The notes beneath the pieces were generated by a model. The model did not search any database, was not told the DNA's origin, and saw only the letters and a program-made list of their open reading frames with translations. Positions 1 through 9,209 of a DNA stretch of 64,000 nt are shown piece after piece (positions within the stretch are counted from its first letter, which is position 1; each line of letters opens with the position of its first letter). A program made the translations under genes and the position numbers. Source of the DNA: Lachnospiraceae bacterium (GTDB taxonomy: Bacteria > Bacillota > Clostridia > Lachnospirales > Lachnospiraceae); NCBI GenBank assembly GCA_022793065.1, contig JAAWCE010000027.1:1-64000 (forward strand). Direction: 5' to 3'.

Positions 1-149
1 CTGGATTTTATGGTATATATTGAACTGGTAAAGTAGAAGAAATTCAACATAATGTGAAAGAACGGAATTGTATAGACATGGTGAAATTTCGGTTTATAGT
101 GTTCCGCTTTAATGTGTAGAGAATCCAAAGTTCCAGGGAGGTATTTTTT

Positions 150-1016
150 ATGAATGTAGGTGATATTGCATTTCCGAATTTAGGTATTTATTTAAAAGAT
201 GTACCCAAATCATTCAATGTATTTGGATTTGAAATTGCCCTGTATGGTCTGTTAATTGGACTGGGCGTCCTTTCCGGTATCTTGATGGCGGCCTATATTG
301 CAAAAGCAACAGGACAGAATCCTGATGTATATTGGGATTTTGCCATTTATGCGGTGGCATTTTCTGTCGTGGGAGCCAGAATTTATTATGTAATCTTTTC
401 CTGGGAGTACTATAAGGACAATTTGTTGGGAATTTTTAACCTCAGGAATGGAGGGCTGGCCATCTACGGCGGTGTCATTGCAGCTTTTATCACCTTATTT
501 GTCTATTGCCGGATTAAAAAGCAAAATCCTTTGTTAATGGGCGATACCGCCATGCCGGGGTTGATTTTGGGGCAGGCAATCGGACGATGGGGGAATTTTA
601 CCAACAGAGAAGTGTTTGGAGAGTATTATGATGGACTCTTTTCTATGCAGCTTCCTGTGGAAGCTGTGCGTGCAAGGGATATTTCGGAGAATATTGCCGC
701 GCACATTCCGGAAGGAGCTAACTATATCAATGTGCATCCAACATTTTTGTATGAAAGCGTGTGGAATCTACTGGTGATGACTGCGCTGCTTATCTTTCGG
801 AAGCATAAGAAATTTGATGGAGAACTATGTCTGCTTTATCTGGGAGGATATGGTCTGGGGAGGTTTGTCATAGAAGGAATCCGCACCGATACTCTGTTTG
901 TGCCAGGTACTACGGTTCCGGTATCTCAAGTATTGGCGCTGTTGATGGTTTTCTTTGCCATAGGGATAGATTTGCGGATGCGGTTGAAGTTAAAAAAAGG
1001 CAACAAGAATTCATAA
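150..1016 (+). CDS. lgt: Prolipoprotein diacylglyceryl transferase
   Basis: Multi-TM protein with Lgt signature-like GQAIGRWGNFTNREVFG and HPTFLYES; preceded by ggagg RBS. Confidence 0.96.
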   Translation: MNVGDIAFPNLGIYLKDVPKSFNVFGFEIALYGLLIGLGVLSGILMAAYIAKATGQNPDVYWDFAIYAVAFSVVGARIYYVIFSWEYYKDNLLGIFNLRNGGLAIYGGVIAAFITLFVYCRIKKQNPLLMGDTAMPGLILGQAIGRWGNFTNREVFGEYYDGLFSMQLPVEAVRARDISENIAAHIPEGANYINVHPTFLYESVWNLLVMTALLIFRKHKKFDGELCLLYLGGYGLGRFVIEGIRTDTLFVPGTTVPVSQVLALLMVFFAIGIDLRMRLKLKKGNKNS

Positions 1017-1087
1017 AACTTGAAGCCGAGGTTATGCAGTTAGCATATTGAATCATATCCATCAAAATCAAATATTGTCACAGCGTT

Positions 1088-1125
1088 AGAGCATATAGAA
1101 ACTGAAAGCTGTATGCTCTTTTTTT
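1088..1125 (+). terminator. Rho-independent terminator after lgt
   Basis: agagcata...tatgctct stem followed by T7. Confidence 0.75.
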
Positions 1126-1150
1126 GCTGTAAAGGAGGATGTTTTTACTG

Positions 1151-1188
1151 AAAAAGGTACTTTGTAGTACTTTGCAAAGTACCTTTTT
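1151..1188. terminator. Strong hairpin with A-run/T-run flanks (possible bidirectional terminator)
   Basis: aaaaaggtactttg / caaagtaccttttt, 14-bp perfect arms with 10-nt loop. Confidence 0.6.
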
Positions 1189-1213
1189 GTAATTTAAGGG
1201 CAGAAACTTTTTC

Positions 1214-1242
1214 TTGCAAAATCTTTAAAGTTATATTAAACT
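1214..1242 (+). promoter_or_regulatory. Putative sigma-A promoter of the mraZ/dcw cluster
   Basis: TTGCAA - 17 bp - TAAACT. Confidence 0.45.
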
Positions 1243-1252
1243 TTAGTAAGAA

Positions 1253-1307
1253 GTGGGATGAATATGGCATAAAATACCAAAAAGTGGGATGAAAATCCAA
1301 AAGTGGA
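1253..1307 (+). promoter_or_regulatory. Putative MraZ operator boxes
   Basis: aagtggg (1253), aaagtggg (1284), aaagtgga (1303) just downstream of the predicted promoter and upstream of mraZ. Confidence 0.55.
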
Positions 1308-1410
1308 TAAAAATCCTGGAAACAGAGTGAAATGATGAGTTTAATGGATGATTCCCCTGTATTTAATGCATAGTCTCATAAAGAACCCGCTTTGAATGGT
1401 GGTGATTGCG

Positions 1411-1842
1411 ATGTTTATGGGCAGATACAATCATACAATTGACCCTAAGGGCAGGTTGAGTATTCCTTCAAAATATCGCGAGATTCTGGGAGATGAATTC
1501 GTGGTATCAAAAGGAATGGATGGCTGCTTATTTGTGTATGCCGATGAAGATTGGAAAGCTTTTGAGGCAAAGCTGGCGTCGCTGCCATTGATTAATGAAG
1601 ATGCAAGACAGTTTGCGAGATTTTTTTTATCGGGTGCGCAATATGTAACTGTGGACAAGCAGGGACGTATTTTAATGCCCCAGGACTTAAGAGATTATGC
1701 CGGTCTGGAGAAAGATGTGGTTCTGGCCGGTACGGGTGGACGAATTGAGATATGGAGTCTTGAGAAGTGGAATGAAAATAACAGCCAGGTGGATATCGGT
1801 AAGATTTCAAAAAGTATGGCAAGTCTGGGATTGACTATTTGA
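1411..1842 (+). CDS. mraZ: Transcriptional regulator MraZ
   Basis: MFMGRYNHTIDPKGRLSIPSKYR and second SpoVT/AbrB-like repeat VDKQGRILMPQDLRDYAGL; likely start at 1411 inside the listed ORF. Confidence 0.96.
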   Translation: MFMGRYNHTIDPKGRLSIPSKYREILGDEFVVSKGMDGCLFVYADEDWKAFEAKLASLPLINEDARQFARFFLSGAQYVTVDKQGRILMPQDLRDYAGLEKDVVLAGTGGRIEIWSLEKWNENNSQVDIGKISKSMASLGLTI

Positions 1843-1913
1843 GTCCCCGACGGGAGGAACAAGGATGAGGCGGTTGTTTTTGCCAAAATGGCAAAGGAAA
1901 GGATATCCTAGAG

Positions 1914-2855
1914 ATGGAATTTGGGCATTATTCCGTACTTCTTGCGGAAACCATAGAACAACTTCAGGCAAAACCGGATGGTATCTATGTGGATGGAACT
2001 TTAGGCGGCGGAGGGCATGCTTATGAAGTCTGCAAACAACTTACCACCGGACATTTATACGGAATTGATCAGGATGAAGATGCCATTAGGGCAGCAAGTG
2101 AAAAACTTGCCCCATTTGGCGAGAAAGTGACGCTGTTTAGAGATAATTATTGCAATATGAAAGCAATCCTTCTGGCAAAGGGAGTTGAAAAGGTGGATGG
2201 TATTCTGCTTGATCTGGGAGTATCTTCTTATCAGCTTGACAGGCAGGAGAGGGGGTTTTCCTACCGTTTTGACGCGCCCCTTGACATGCGTATGGACCGA
2301 AGGAGAACGTTGACAGCCAAAGAGATTGTCAATCAGTACTCAGAAAGCGATTTATATCATATGATTAGGGATTATGGTGAAGAGCGCTTTGCGAAAAATA
2401 TTGCAAAACACATTGTCAAAGCCAGGAAGGACAAGCCCATTGAAAGTACATATGAATTGAACGAGGTGATCAGAGCGGCAATCCCGGCGAAAATGCGCAG
2501 AGACGGACATCCTTCCAAACAAACATTTCAGGCGATTCGTATTGAGTGTAACGGAGAATTGGAGGTACTGCAAAATTCGCTGGATGATTTTATTGATATG
2601 CTCAATCCGGGGGGAAGATTATGTGTCATTACCTTCCATTCCCTGGAAGATCGAATTGTTAAAACAGCATTTCGCAGAAATGAAGTTCCCTGTACCTGTC
2701 CTCCGGAATTTCCGGTGTGTGTGTGCGGGAAAGTGTCAAAGGGAGAAGCGGTAACGAGGAAACCAATTGTTCCAGCAGAGAAGGAACTAACGGACAACAG
2801 CCGTTCCAAAAGTGCGAAGCTACGTGTTTTTTGTGCGGCGGACACTAATTTATGA
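1914..2855 (+). CDS. rsmH: 16S rRNA (cytosine(1402)-N(4))-methyltransferase
   Basis: [44 protein letters not shown] motifs; follows mraZ. Confidence 0.97.
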   Translation: MEFGHYSVLLAETIEQLQAKPDGIYVDGTLGGGGHAYEVCKQLTTGHLYGIDQDEDAIRAASEKLAPFGEKVTLFRDNYCNMKAILLAKGVEKVDGILLDLGVSSYQLDRQERGFSYRFDAPLDMRMDRRRTLTAKEIVNQYSESDLYHMIRDYGEERFAKNIAKHIVKARKDKPIESTYELNEVIRAAIPAKMRRDGHPSKQTFQAIRIECNGELEVLQNSLDDFIDMLNPGGRLCVITFHSLEDRIVKTAFRRNEVPCTCPPEFPVCVCGKVSKGEAVTRKPIVPAEKELTDNSRSKSAKLRVFCAADTNL

Positions 2856-2871
2856 AAAGGCGGGTGACATT

Positions 2872-3384
2872 ATGAGTCGGAACAGCAGAATGGAAAAGCA
2901 GCATAGACAGACTACATATGATAGAGATAGTCGGAACAGAAGGGACATTGAGAGAAACGGGGGGAGCGATTACGTCTATGGAAACGTGGTACGTAAAGCG
3001 GAACCTGAGAGACGCTGGGAAGAAACGCCGGTAAGGAAGCCTCATCCGGAGGTGAAAAAGAACCGTGAGAAAGTACACCATATGAATGCAGGATATGTAT
3101 TTTTTCTCACCGGCGCACTGTGTATGTCTGCTTTTATACTGGTTAATTTTATTCAGACTCAGGCGGAACTGACCACGCTGACCAAAATTGTAGCCAATAA
3201 GGAGAGTGAGCTGAACCATTTGAAGCGTGCCAATGACGAAGAATACAATCGCATTACCAACAGTATTGATTTGGAAGAAATCAAACGGATTGCCATGGGA
3301 GAATTGGGAATGGTGTATGCCCAAGAAGGACAGATCATTACTTACGAGAGTGAAAGAAATGATTATATGCGTCAAGTGAAATAG
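2872..3384 (+). CDS. FtsL/DivIC-like cell division protein
   Basis: Single TM followed by coiled coil, position between rsmH and PBP; likely start at 2872. Confidence 0.75.
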   Translation: MSRNSRMEKQHRQTTYDRDSRNRRDIERNGGSDYVYGNVVRKAEPERRWEETPVRKPHPEVKKNREKVHHMNAGYVFFLTGALCMSAFILVNFIQTQAELTTLTKIVANKESELNHLKRANDEEYNRITNSIDLEEIKRIAMGELGMVYAQEGQIITYESERNDYMRQVK

Positions 3385-3396
3385 CAGAGGTGTAGT

Positions 3397-6273
3397 GTGG
3401 AAAAAGATAATGATGTCAGGCGCGTAAGCAGAAGTGGCGGCGGAAAAAGAAATTTGGGAGAGGGCGGTTTTGGAGATAACGGAACCAGAAATAGAAACCA
3501 AAACAGAAATCCTGAAAATAGAAGAAGTGATAACAGAGATGGGAACAGAGAGCGCGGAGGACGAAGCAGCCGTGACAGGGAGGCAGACATAAGGAGCAGC
3601 CGAAGCAGAGACGTCAGCGCCCGAAGCGGCCGTGACAGGGAGGCAGATGTAAGGAGCAGCCGAAGCAGAGACGTCAGCGCCCGAAGCGGCCGTGACAGGG
3701 AGGCAGACATAAGAAGCAGCCGAAGCAGAGACGTCAGCACCCGAAGCGGCCGTGACAGAGATAGGAATAGCCAAGGCAGGGATGGCGGCAATAGAACCAG
3801 TCAAAGCCGGGATATGGAAGCCGGAGTGGGAGGAAATAGAAAAAGCAAAGATAGAGGAAATACAAAGAGCGGAAGAAAGAGCCGCAAAGGAAATCAGGAC
3901 AATCGAATTATACAAATAGCAGAACACAGGGTTAAAAAGAATAAGGAACAGAAGAATAAATTTTCCATAAAAATGCAAAAAAAGCTGGCGGTGCTGTATA
4001 TGATGGTTTTGCTGGCGTTTTCCGGCCTGGTATTCCGACTTGCATGGATTACGAGGGAAAATGGCGCCAGGTATCAGAAACAGGTGCTTTCACAGCAAAA
4101 ATATGAATCTTCTGTGCTTCCTTTCCGACGAGGCGATATTGTGGATGCAAAGGGAACCAGGCTGGCCACCAGTGAGAAGGTGTATAATCTTGTGATTGAC
4201 GCTAAAGTCATGACAAGTGAAGTGAGAGGGAAGCAGATTTATCTGGAACCTACACTGCAGGCCCTGGCGGATAATTTTGATTTGGATATCAATGCAATTC
4301 GGGAATATGTTACGACACACAAAACTTCCTCTTATTATGTGCCTTTAAAGCAGCTTACCTATGAACAGATCAGTGGGTTCCTGGAGGCAAAACAGAATGA
4401 GGGAAAGACGGAAAACCAGGACACCAAACAGGACGTGGAGCCCACACAAAAGCAAGGCGGAGAGCAAGATTCGGACCAGTCGCAAAAAACAGATACAGGC
4501 CAGACGGAAAAAGGAGAGGAAGATAAGGAGGAAGAGCAGACTGTAAAAGGCAGCATAAACGGCGTTTGGTTTGAGGAAGAATATAAGCGCATTTATCCTT
4601 ATGATTCTCTGGCGGCGGATGTGATTGGCTTTTCCGGCAGGGATAATGTGGGAAGCTATGGACTGGAGGAATTTTATAATGATACGCTCAATGGCATTAA
4701 CGGCAGAGAATATGGTTATCTGAATGATGATCAGGCATTGGAGAGGACATTGAAACCGGCAATCGACGGATACAATATTCATTCCACCATTGACGCAAAT
4801 ATTCAGATGATTGTGGAAAAGTATCTGAAGAAATTTAATGAAGAGCACCAAAACGAGATTGTGCAAGGAAATGGAGCGGAAAATATCGCATGTATTATTA
4901 TGGGAGTAAATACCGGAGAAATTCTTGCAATGGCAGAATATCCGGGATATAATTTAAACGATGTAAGGAACCCTGAAAGCCTTATTGGCACCAGGATGGT
5001 AGAGCTTGTAACTAACGCCAACGGCTATGAGGAACTTAAGAAGACGGACACTTATATTACGGAAGAAGTGCTGGCCAATATGGACAGCGATCAGTTATAT
5101 CTGAATCTGAATAATCTGTGGAAAAGTTTCTGTATTACGGGAACCTATGAACCCGGTTCCACGGCGAAGACGTTTACAGTGGCGGCAGCGCTGGAGGAAG
5201 GGGCTATTTCTGCCAGCGATACTTTTGAGTGCAACAGTCTTGTGGAGGTGGGCGGTCATATGATGGGCTGCCATAACAGAGTGGACGGTGTGCTGACGCT
5301 GGAACAGGCAGTGGCGAAGTCTTGTAACGTTTCCATGATTAAGATTTCACAGATATTGGGCAGCGAAGCTTTTTGTAAGTTTCAGCAGATATTTAACTTT
5401 GGGCTGAAAACAAATATTGACCTTGCAGGGGAGGCAAGAACCGCCAGTTTCGTATATACGGCGGATAAGATGGGGCCTACGGATTTGGCTACCAATAGTT
5501 TTGGGCAGAATTTTAATGTGACCATGATAGAAATGATTGCAGGGTTCTGTTCACTGATTAATGGGGGGAATTATTATGAACCTCATTTGGTGAATAAGAT
5601 TACCAATGCAAACGGATCTACCATTACGCATATTGAACCCAGAGTATTGAAACAGACTGTCTCTGCGTCTACATCCGAGGTAATCAGGAGATGCTGCAAT
5701 GCGGTGGTTTCCAATGGTACAGGGCAATCGGCCAGACCGGCGGGTTATGCCATAGGAGGTAAGACGGGTACTGCGGAAACCATTGACCCTAATACTCATA
5801 AGCGATCTAAGACAGAGTTTGTGGTGTCTTTTCTGGGATACGCACCGGCGGACGATCCACAGATTGCCATTTATGTAGTGGTGGATAGACCAAATGTGGA
5901 AAAACAGAGTAATTCCGAGTTTGCCAAGGGGATTGTGCGGAATATTTTAACAGAAGTACTTCCCTATTTGAATATTTTCATGACGGAAGAGGTAACGGAA
6001 GCCGAGAGGCAGGAGCTGGATGCGCTGCAGTTAGACATTACCAATCATTATGGCCGTCCTTCGGAAGGAGATGAGGAAGATGAGGGGGAGGACCAGGATG
6101 AACCGCCAAATGCAGATCCCACAGGAACCGGAATGAGTTTCCCAATTGACCCGGAGACAGGGTATCGGGTGGACCCGGAGACGGGAGACAGATATGATCC
6201 GAATACCGGATTTGCAGTTGACGGCGCGGAATCTGTGCCAAATCCTGATCTTCCGCTAAATCCCAATCTGTAA
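3397..6273 (+). CDS. Class B penicillin-binding protein (FtsI/SpoVD type transpeptidase) with repeat-rich N-terminus
   Basis: SxxK (YEPGSTAKTF), SxN (KSCNVSM), KTG (GGKTGTAET); GTG start. Confidence 0.93.
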   Translation: MEKDNDVRRVSRSGGGKRNLGEGGFGDNGTRNRNQNRNPENRRSDNRDGNRERGGRSSRDREADIRSSRSRDVSARSGRDREADVRSSRSRDVSARSGRDREADIRSSRSRDVSTRSGRDRDRNSQGRDGGNRTSQSRDMEAGVGGNRKSKDRGNTKSGRKSRKGNQDNRIIQIAEHRVKKNKEQKNKFSIKMQKKLAVLYMMVLLAFSGLVFRLAWITRENGARYQKQVLSQQKYESSVLPFRRGDIVDAKGTRLATSEKVYNLVIDAKVMTSEVRGKQIYLEPTLQALADNFDLDINAIREYVTTHKTSSYYVPLKQLTYEQISGFLEAKQNEGKTENQDTKQDVEPTQKQGGEQDSDQSQKTDTGQTEKGEEDKEEEQTVKGSINGVWFEEEYKRIYPYDSLAADVIGFSGRDNVGSYGLEEFYNDTLNGINGREYGYLNDDQALERTLKPAIDGYNIHSTIDANIQMIVEKYLKKFNEEHQNEIVQGNGAENIACIIMGVNTGEILAMAEYPGYNLNDVRNPESLIGTRMVELVTNANGYEELKKTDTYITEEVLANMDSDQLYLNLNNLWKSFCITGTYEPGSTAKTFTVAAALEEGAISASDTFECNSLVEVGGHMMGCHNRVDGVLTLEQAVAKSCNVSMIKISQILGSEAFCKFQQIFNFGLKTNIDLAGEARTASFVYTADKMGPTDLATNSFGQNFNVTMIEMIAGFCSLINGGNYYEPHLVNKITNANGSTITHIEPRVLKQTVSASTSEVIRRCCNAVVSNGTGQSARPAGYAIGGKTGTAETIDPNTHKRSKTEFVVSFLGYAPADDPQIAIYVVVDRPNVEKQSNSEFAKGIVRNILTEVLPYLNIFMTEEVTEAERQELDALQLDITNHYGRPSEGDEEDEGEDQDEPPNADPTGTGMSFPIDPETGYRVDPETGDRYDPNTGFAVDGAESVPNPDLPLNPNL
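3561..3758 (+). repeat. 60-bp in-frame tandem repeat, about 3.3 copies, encoding SRSRDVSARSGRDREADIRS
   Basis: Near-identical successive 60-bp lines: cgaagcagagacgtcagcgcccgaagcggccgtgacagggaggcagacataaggagcagc. Confidence 0.95.
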
Positions 6274-6394
6274 GCCGTTTTTGCCGCAAGGTTGTGAGCA
6301 GGTTTGCAGCCATATTGATATTTTTTCACCGGAGGATTCATAACCTCATAAGAATGAGAATAAAGTATAGTAATCCTTTTTGGTGAGGTTTGGC

Positions 6395-8140
6395 ATGCTC
6401 ACGGATAACAACAAAATATTCCATAGAAAGAAGATTTTGGCTGTTTTTATTATCTGTACAGGTGCTTTTATAGGTTTATTTGGGCGGCTTGTCTATCTTT
6501 GTGTATGGCAGGCGGAACATTACTCCAGAATGGCCACGGAGCTGCATGAGAGGGAGCGCAGTATTAAAGCCGCCAGAGGGCGGATACTTGACTGTAACGG
6601 AAAAGTGCTTGCGGATAATAAGACTGTCTGTACTGTATCGGTTATTTACAACCAGATAGAAGAGCCGGACAGAGTGATTGAAATTCTCTGTAAAGAGTTG
6701 GAGCTTTCAGAAGACTATGTAAGAAGGCGGGTGGAAAAATACTCTTCCATTGAGAGAATCAAAAGCAATGTGGATAAGACCATCGGGGACAGAATCAGGG
6801 AGTATGATTTGGCCGGGGTAAAGGTGGATGAAGATTATAAGCGCTATTATCCTTATGATGATCTGGCAAGTAAGGTGTTGGGTTTTACCGGCGGCGACAA
6901 TCAGGGAATCATAGGATTGGAAGTCATCTACGATACATATCTGCAGGGGGAACCGGGAACGATTTTGACGGTGACCGATGCAAAGGGGATTGAAGTGGAA
7001 GCGGCAGGAGAGAGGCGCATTGAGCCTGTGAGCGGTTTGGACCTGTGTATCAGTCTGGATATGAATATTCAGTCTTACGCTACACAGTTGGCGAACCAGG
7101 CGCTTGCCACCAAAGAGGCGGACAGCGTATCCATCCTGGTGATGAACCCGCAAAACGGTGAGATTCTGGCCATGGTCAACGTACCGGAATTTGACTTAAA
7201 TCATCCCTACGATTTACCAGAGGGCACGGCGGAAGATATTACTTCGGAAGAAAAGCAGAACATCCTCAACGGTATCTGGCGAAACGGCTGTATTAATGAC
7301 ACTTATGAGCCAGGTTCTACGTTTAAGATTATCACGGCGGCAGCAGGATTAGAAGAGGGGGTGGTGACACCAGAAAGTTCTTTTCATTGTCCCGGATACA
7401 TTATCGTGGATGACAGAAAGATTCGCTGTCATAAAGTTGCGGGGCATGGAAGCCAGGATTTTACCCACACTATGATGAACTCCTGTAATCCGGCATTGAT
7501 AACAGTAGGACTTCGATTGGGACTGGACAGCTATTATAGTTATTTTGAACAATTTGGATTAAAGCGTAAGACAGGTATCGATTTGCCCGGCGAAGCGGGA
7601 ACAATTATGCACAAAAAGGAAAATATGGGAAATGTGGAACTTGCCACTGTGGCGTTTGGCCAGTCCTTTCAGATTACACCCATACAACTTTTGACCACAG
7701 CATCATCTATTATAAACGGGGGAAGGCGGATTACGCCTCATTTTGGCGTCAAAACCTGTGATAGGGACGGCAATGTGGTAGATGTATTTGAGTACCCGGT
7801 GGAAGAAGGAATTGTATCCGAAGAAACCAGTGCAACCATGCGCAAAATTCTTGAAATGGTGGTTGCAGAGGGCAGCGGCGCCAACGGAAAGGTGGCGGGA
7901 TTTCGGGTGGGCGGCAAGACTGCTACCAGTCAGACCTTGCCTAGAGGAAGCGGACGTTATATTGCGTCTTTTGTGGGCTTTGCTCCGGCGGACGACCCAC
8001 AAGTGATTGCTCTTGCCATTGTGAACAATCCTCAGGGAGTGTACTATGGAGGGCAGGTATCCGCTCCGATTATCCGACAGCTTTATGAAAATATTCTTCC
8101 CTATTTGGGTATTGAGGGGGATCAAAATGAACAAAATTAG
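6395..8140 (+). CDS. Class B penicillin-binding protein (SpoVD/PBP2 type)
   Basis: SxxK (YEPGSTFKIIT), SxN (NSCNPAL), third motif KTA (GGKTATSQT); no PASTA domain evident. Confidence 0.92.
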   Translation: MLTDNNKIFHRKKILAVFIICTGAFIGLFGRLVYLCVWQAEHYSRMATELHERERSIKAARGRILDCNGKVLADNKTVCTVSVIYNQIEEPDRVIEILCKELELSEDYVRRRVEKYSSIERIKSNVDKTIGDRIREYDLAGVKVDEDYKRYYPYDDLASKVLGFTGGDNQGIIGLEVIYDTYLQGEPGTILTVTDAKGIEVEAAGERRIEPVSGLDLCISLDMNIQSYATQLANQALATKEADSVSILVMNPQNGEILAMVNVPEFDLNHPYDLPEGTAEDITSEEKQNILNGIWRNGCINDTYEPGSTFKIITAAAGLEEGVVTPESSFHCPGYIIVDDRKIRCHKVAGHGSQDFTHTMMNSCNPALITVGLRLGLDSYYSYFEQFGLKRKTGIDLPGEAGTIMHKKENMGNVELATVAFGQSFQITPIQLLTTASSIINGGRRITPHFGVKTCDRDGNVVDVFEYPVEEGIVSEETSATMRKILEMVVAEGSGANGKVAGFRVGGKTATSQTLPRGSGRYIASFVGFAPADDPQVIALAIVNNPQGVYYGGQVSAPIIRQLYENILPYLGIEGDQNEQN

Positions 8141-9083
8141 TATGATGGCAGTTATGGTTTCCTTTTGTATCAGCGCAGTGTGCGGGCCGCTTCTGATTCC
8201 GTTTCTGAGATGGTTAAAATGCGGTCAGACAGTGAGAGAAGAAGGCCCGGCTGCACATTTGAAAAAGTCCGGTACCCCTACTATGGGAGGTATTTTGATT
8301 CTGGTAAGCGTGGTACTGACCTCCGTGTTGTTTGTGAAAGATTATCCCAAAATTGCACCGGTACTGTTTTTGACCGTAGGATTTGGGCTTGTGGGCTTGA
8401 TGGATGATTATATTAAGATAGTGTGCAGACGGTCCATGGGTTTGACGCCGCTGCAGAAATTAGCGGGACAATTGGCCGTCACAGGTATCTTTGCCTGGTA
8501 CCTTACCAACTATACCGACGTAAACCTGGCGATGAAAATTCCTTTTCTGCAGGACAGATATCTGGATTTCGGTGTCTGGAATGTGCCGATTTTGTTTTTT
8601 ATTGTTCTGGGAACGGCAAATGGAACTAATTTTACGGATGGATTGGATGGACTGGCGGGAAGCGTTACACTGATGGTAGCGGTATTTTTTTCGGTGGTTG
8701 CCATTGGTACGGCGGGGGGAATTGAACCTGTGACCTGTGCGGTAGCGGGGGCGTTATTGGGATTCCTATTGTTTAATGTATATCCGGCTAAGGTTTTTAT
8801 GGGAGATACAGGATCTTTGGCGTTGGGAGGTTTTGTGGCGGGCTGTGGGTATTTGCTTCAAATGCCTCTGTATATAGCGGTGATTGGCATTATTTACCTG
8901 GTGGAAGTATCTTCCGTTATTTTGCAGGTTGGGTATTATAAAATTAGCGGCGGAAAAAGAATTTTTAAAATGGCGCCCCTTCATCATCATTTTGAACTCT
9001 GTGGATGGTCTGAAACCAGAATTACTGCGTTGTTTACTATAATTACTGCATTGATGTGCCTGGCGGCGTTGGCCATGTTGTAA
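8127..9083 (+). CDS. mraY: Phospho-N-acetylmuramoyl-pentapeptide-transferase
   Basis: GTPTMGG, NGTNFTDGLDGLAG, MAPLHHHFELCGWSE motifs. Confidence 0.97.
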   Translation: MNKISMMAVMVSFCISAVCGPLLIPFLRWLKCGQTVREEGPAAHLKKSGTPTMGGILILVSVVLTSVLFVKDYPKIAPVLFLTVGFGLVGLMDDYIKIVCRRSMGLTPLQKLAGQLAVTGIFAWYLTNYTDVNLAMKIPFLQDRYLDFGVWNVPILFFIVLGTANGTNFTDGLDGLAGSVTLMVAVFFSVVAIGTAGGIEPVTCAVAGALLGFLLFNVYPAKVFMGDTGSLALGGFVAGCGYLLQMPLYIAVIGIIYLVEVSSVILQVGYYKISGGKRIFKMAPLHHHFELCGWSETRITALFTIITALMCLAALAML

Positions 9084-9209
9084 AATAAGAATGAGGCGTT
9101 TTGAACCGCAAGAGTTGAGGACCATGGGAAATGAGATAATCGGTGGAGCCCTTTGGGAAAAAGATACGTTGACCAGGGAAGAGAGGATTCCCCAAAAGGG
9201 GAGACGGAG

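Noticed and set aside
3561-3758. CRISPR-like array
   Set aside because: Tandem 60-bp units without spacers, inside an open reading frame.
2845-3978. 377-aa minus-strand ORF with Ala/Ser repeats (and 3372-3791 minus)
   Set aside because: Antisense shadow of the 60-bp repeat and low-complexity codons of the PBP gene; overlaps ftsL and PBP entirely, no RBS logic.
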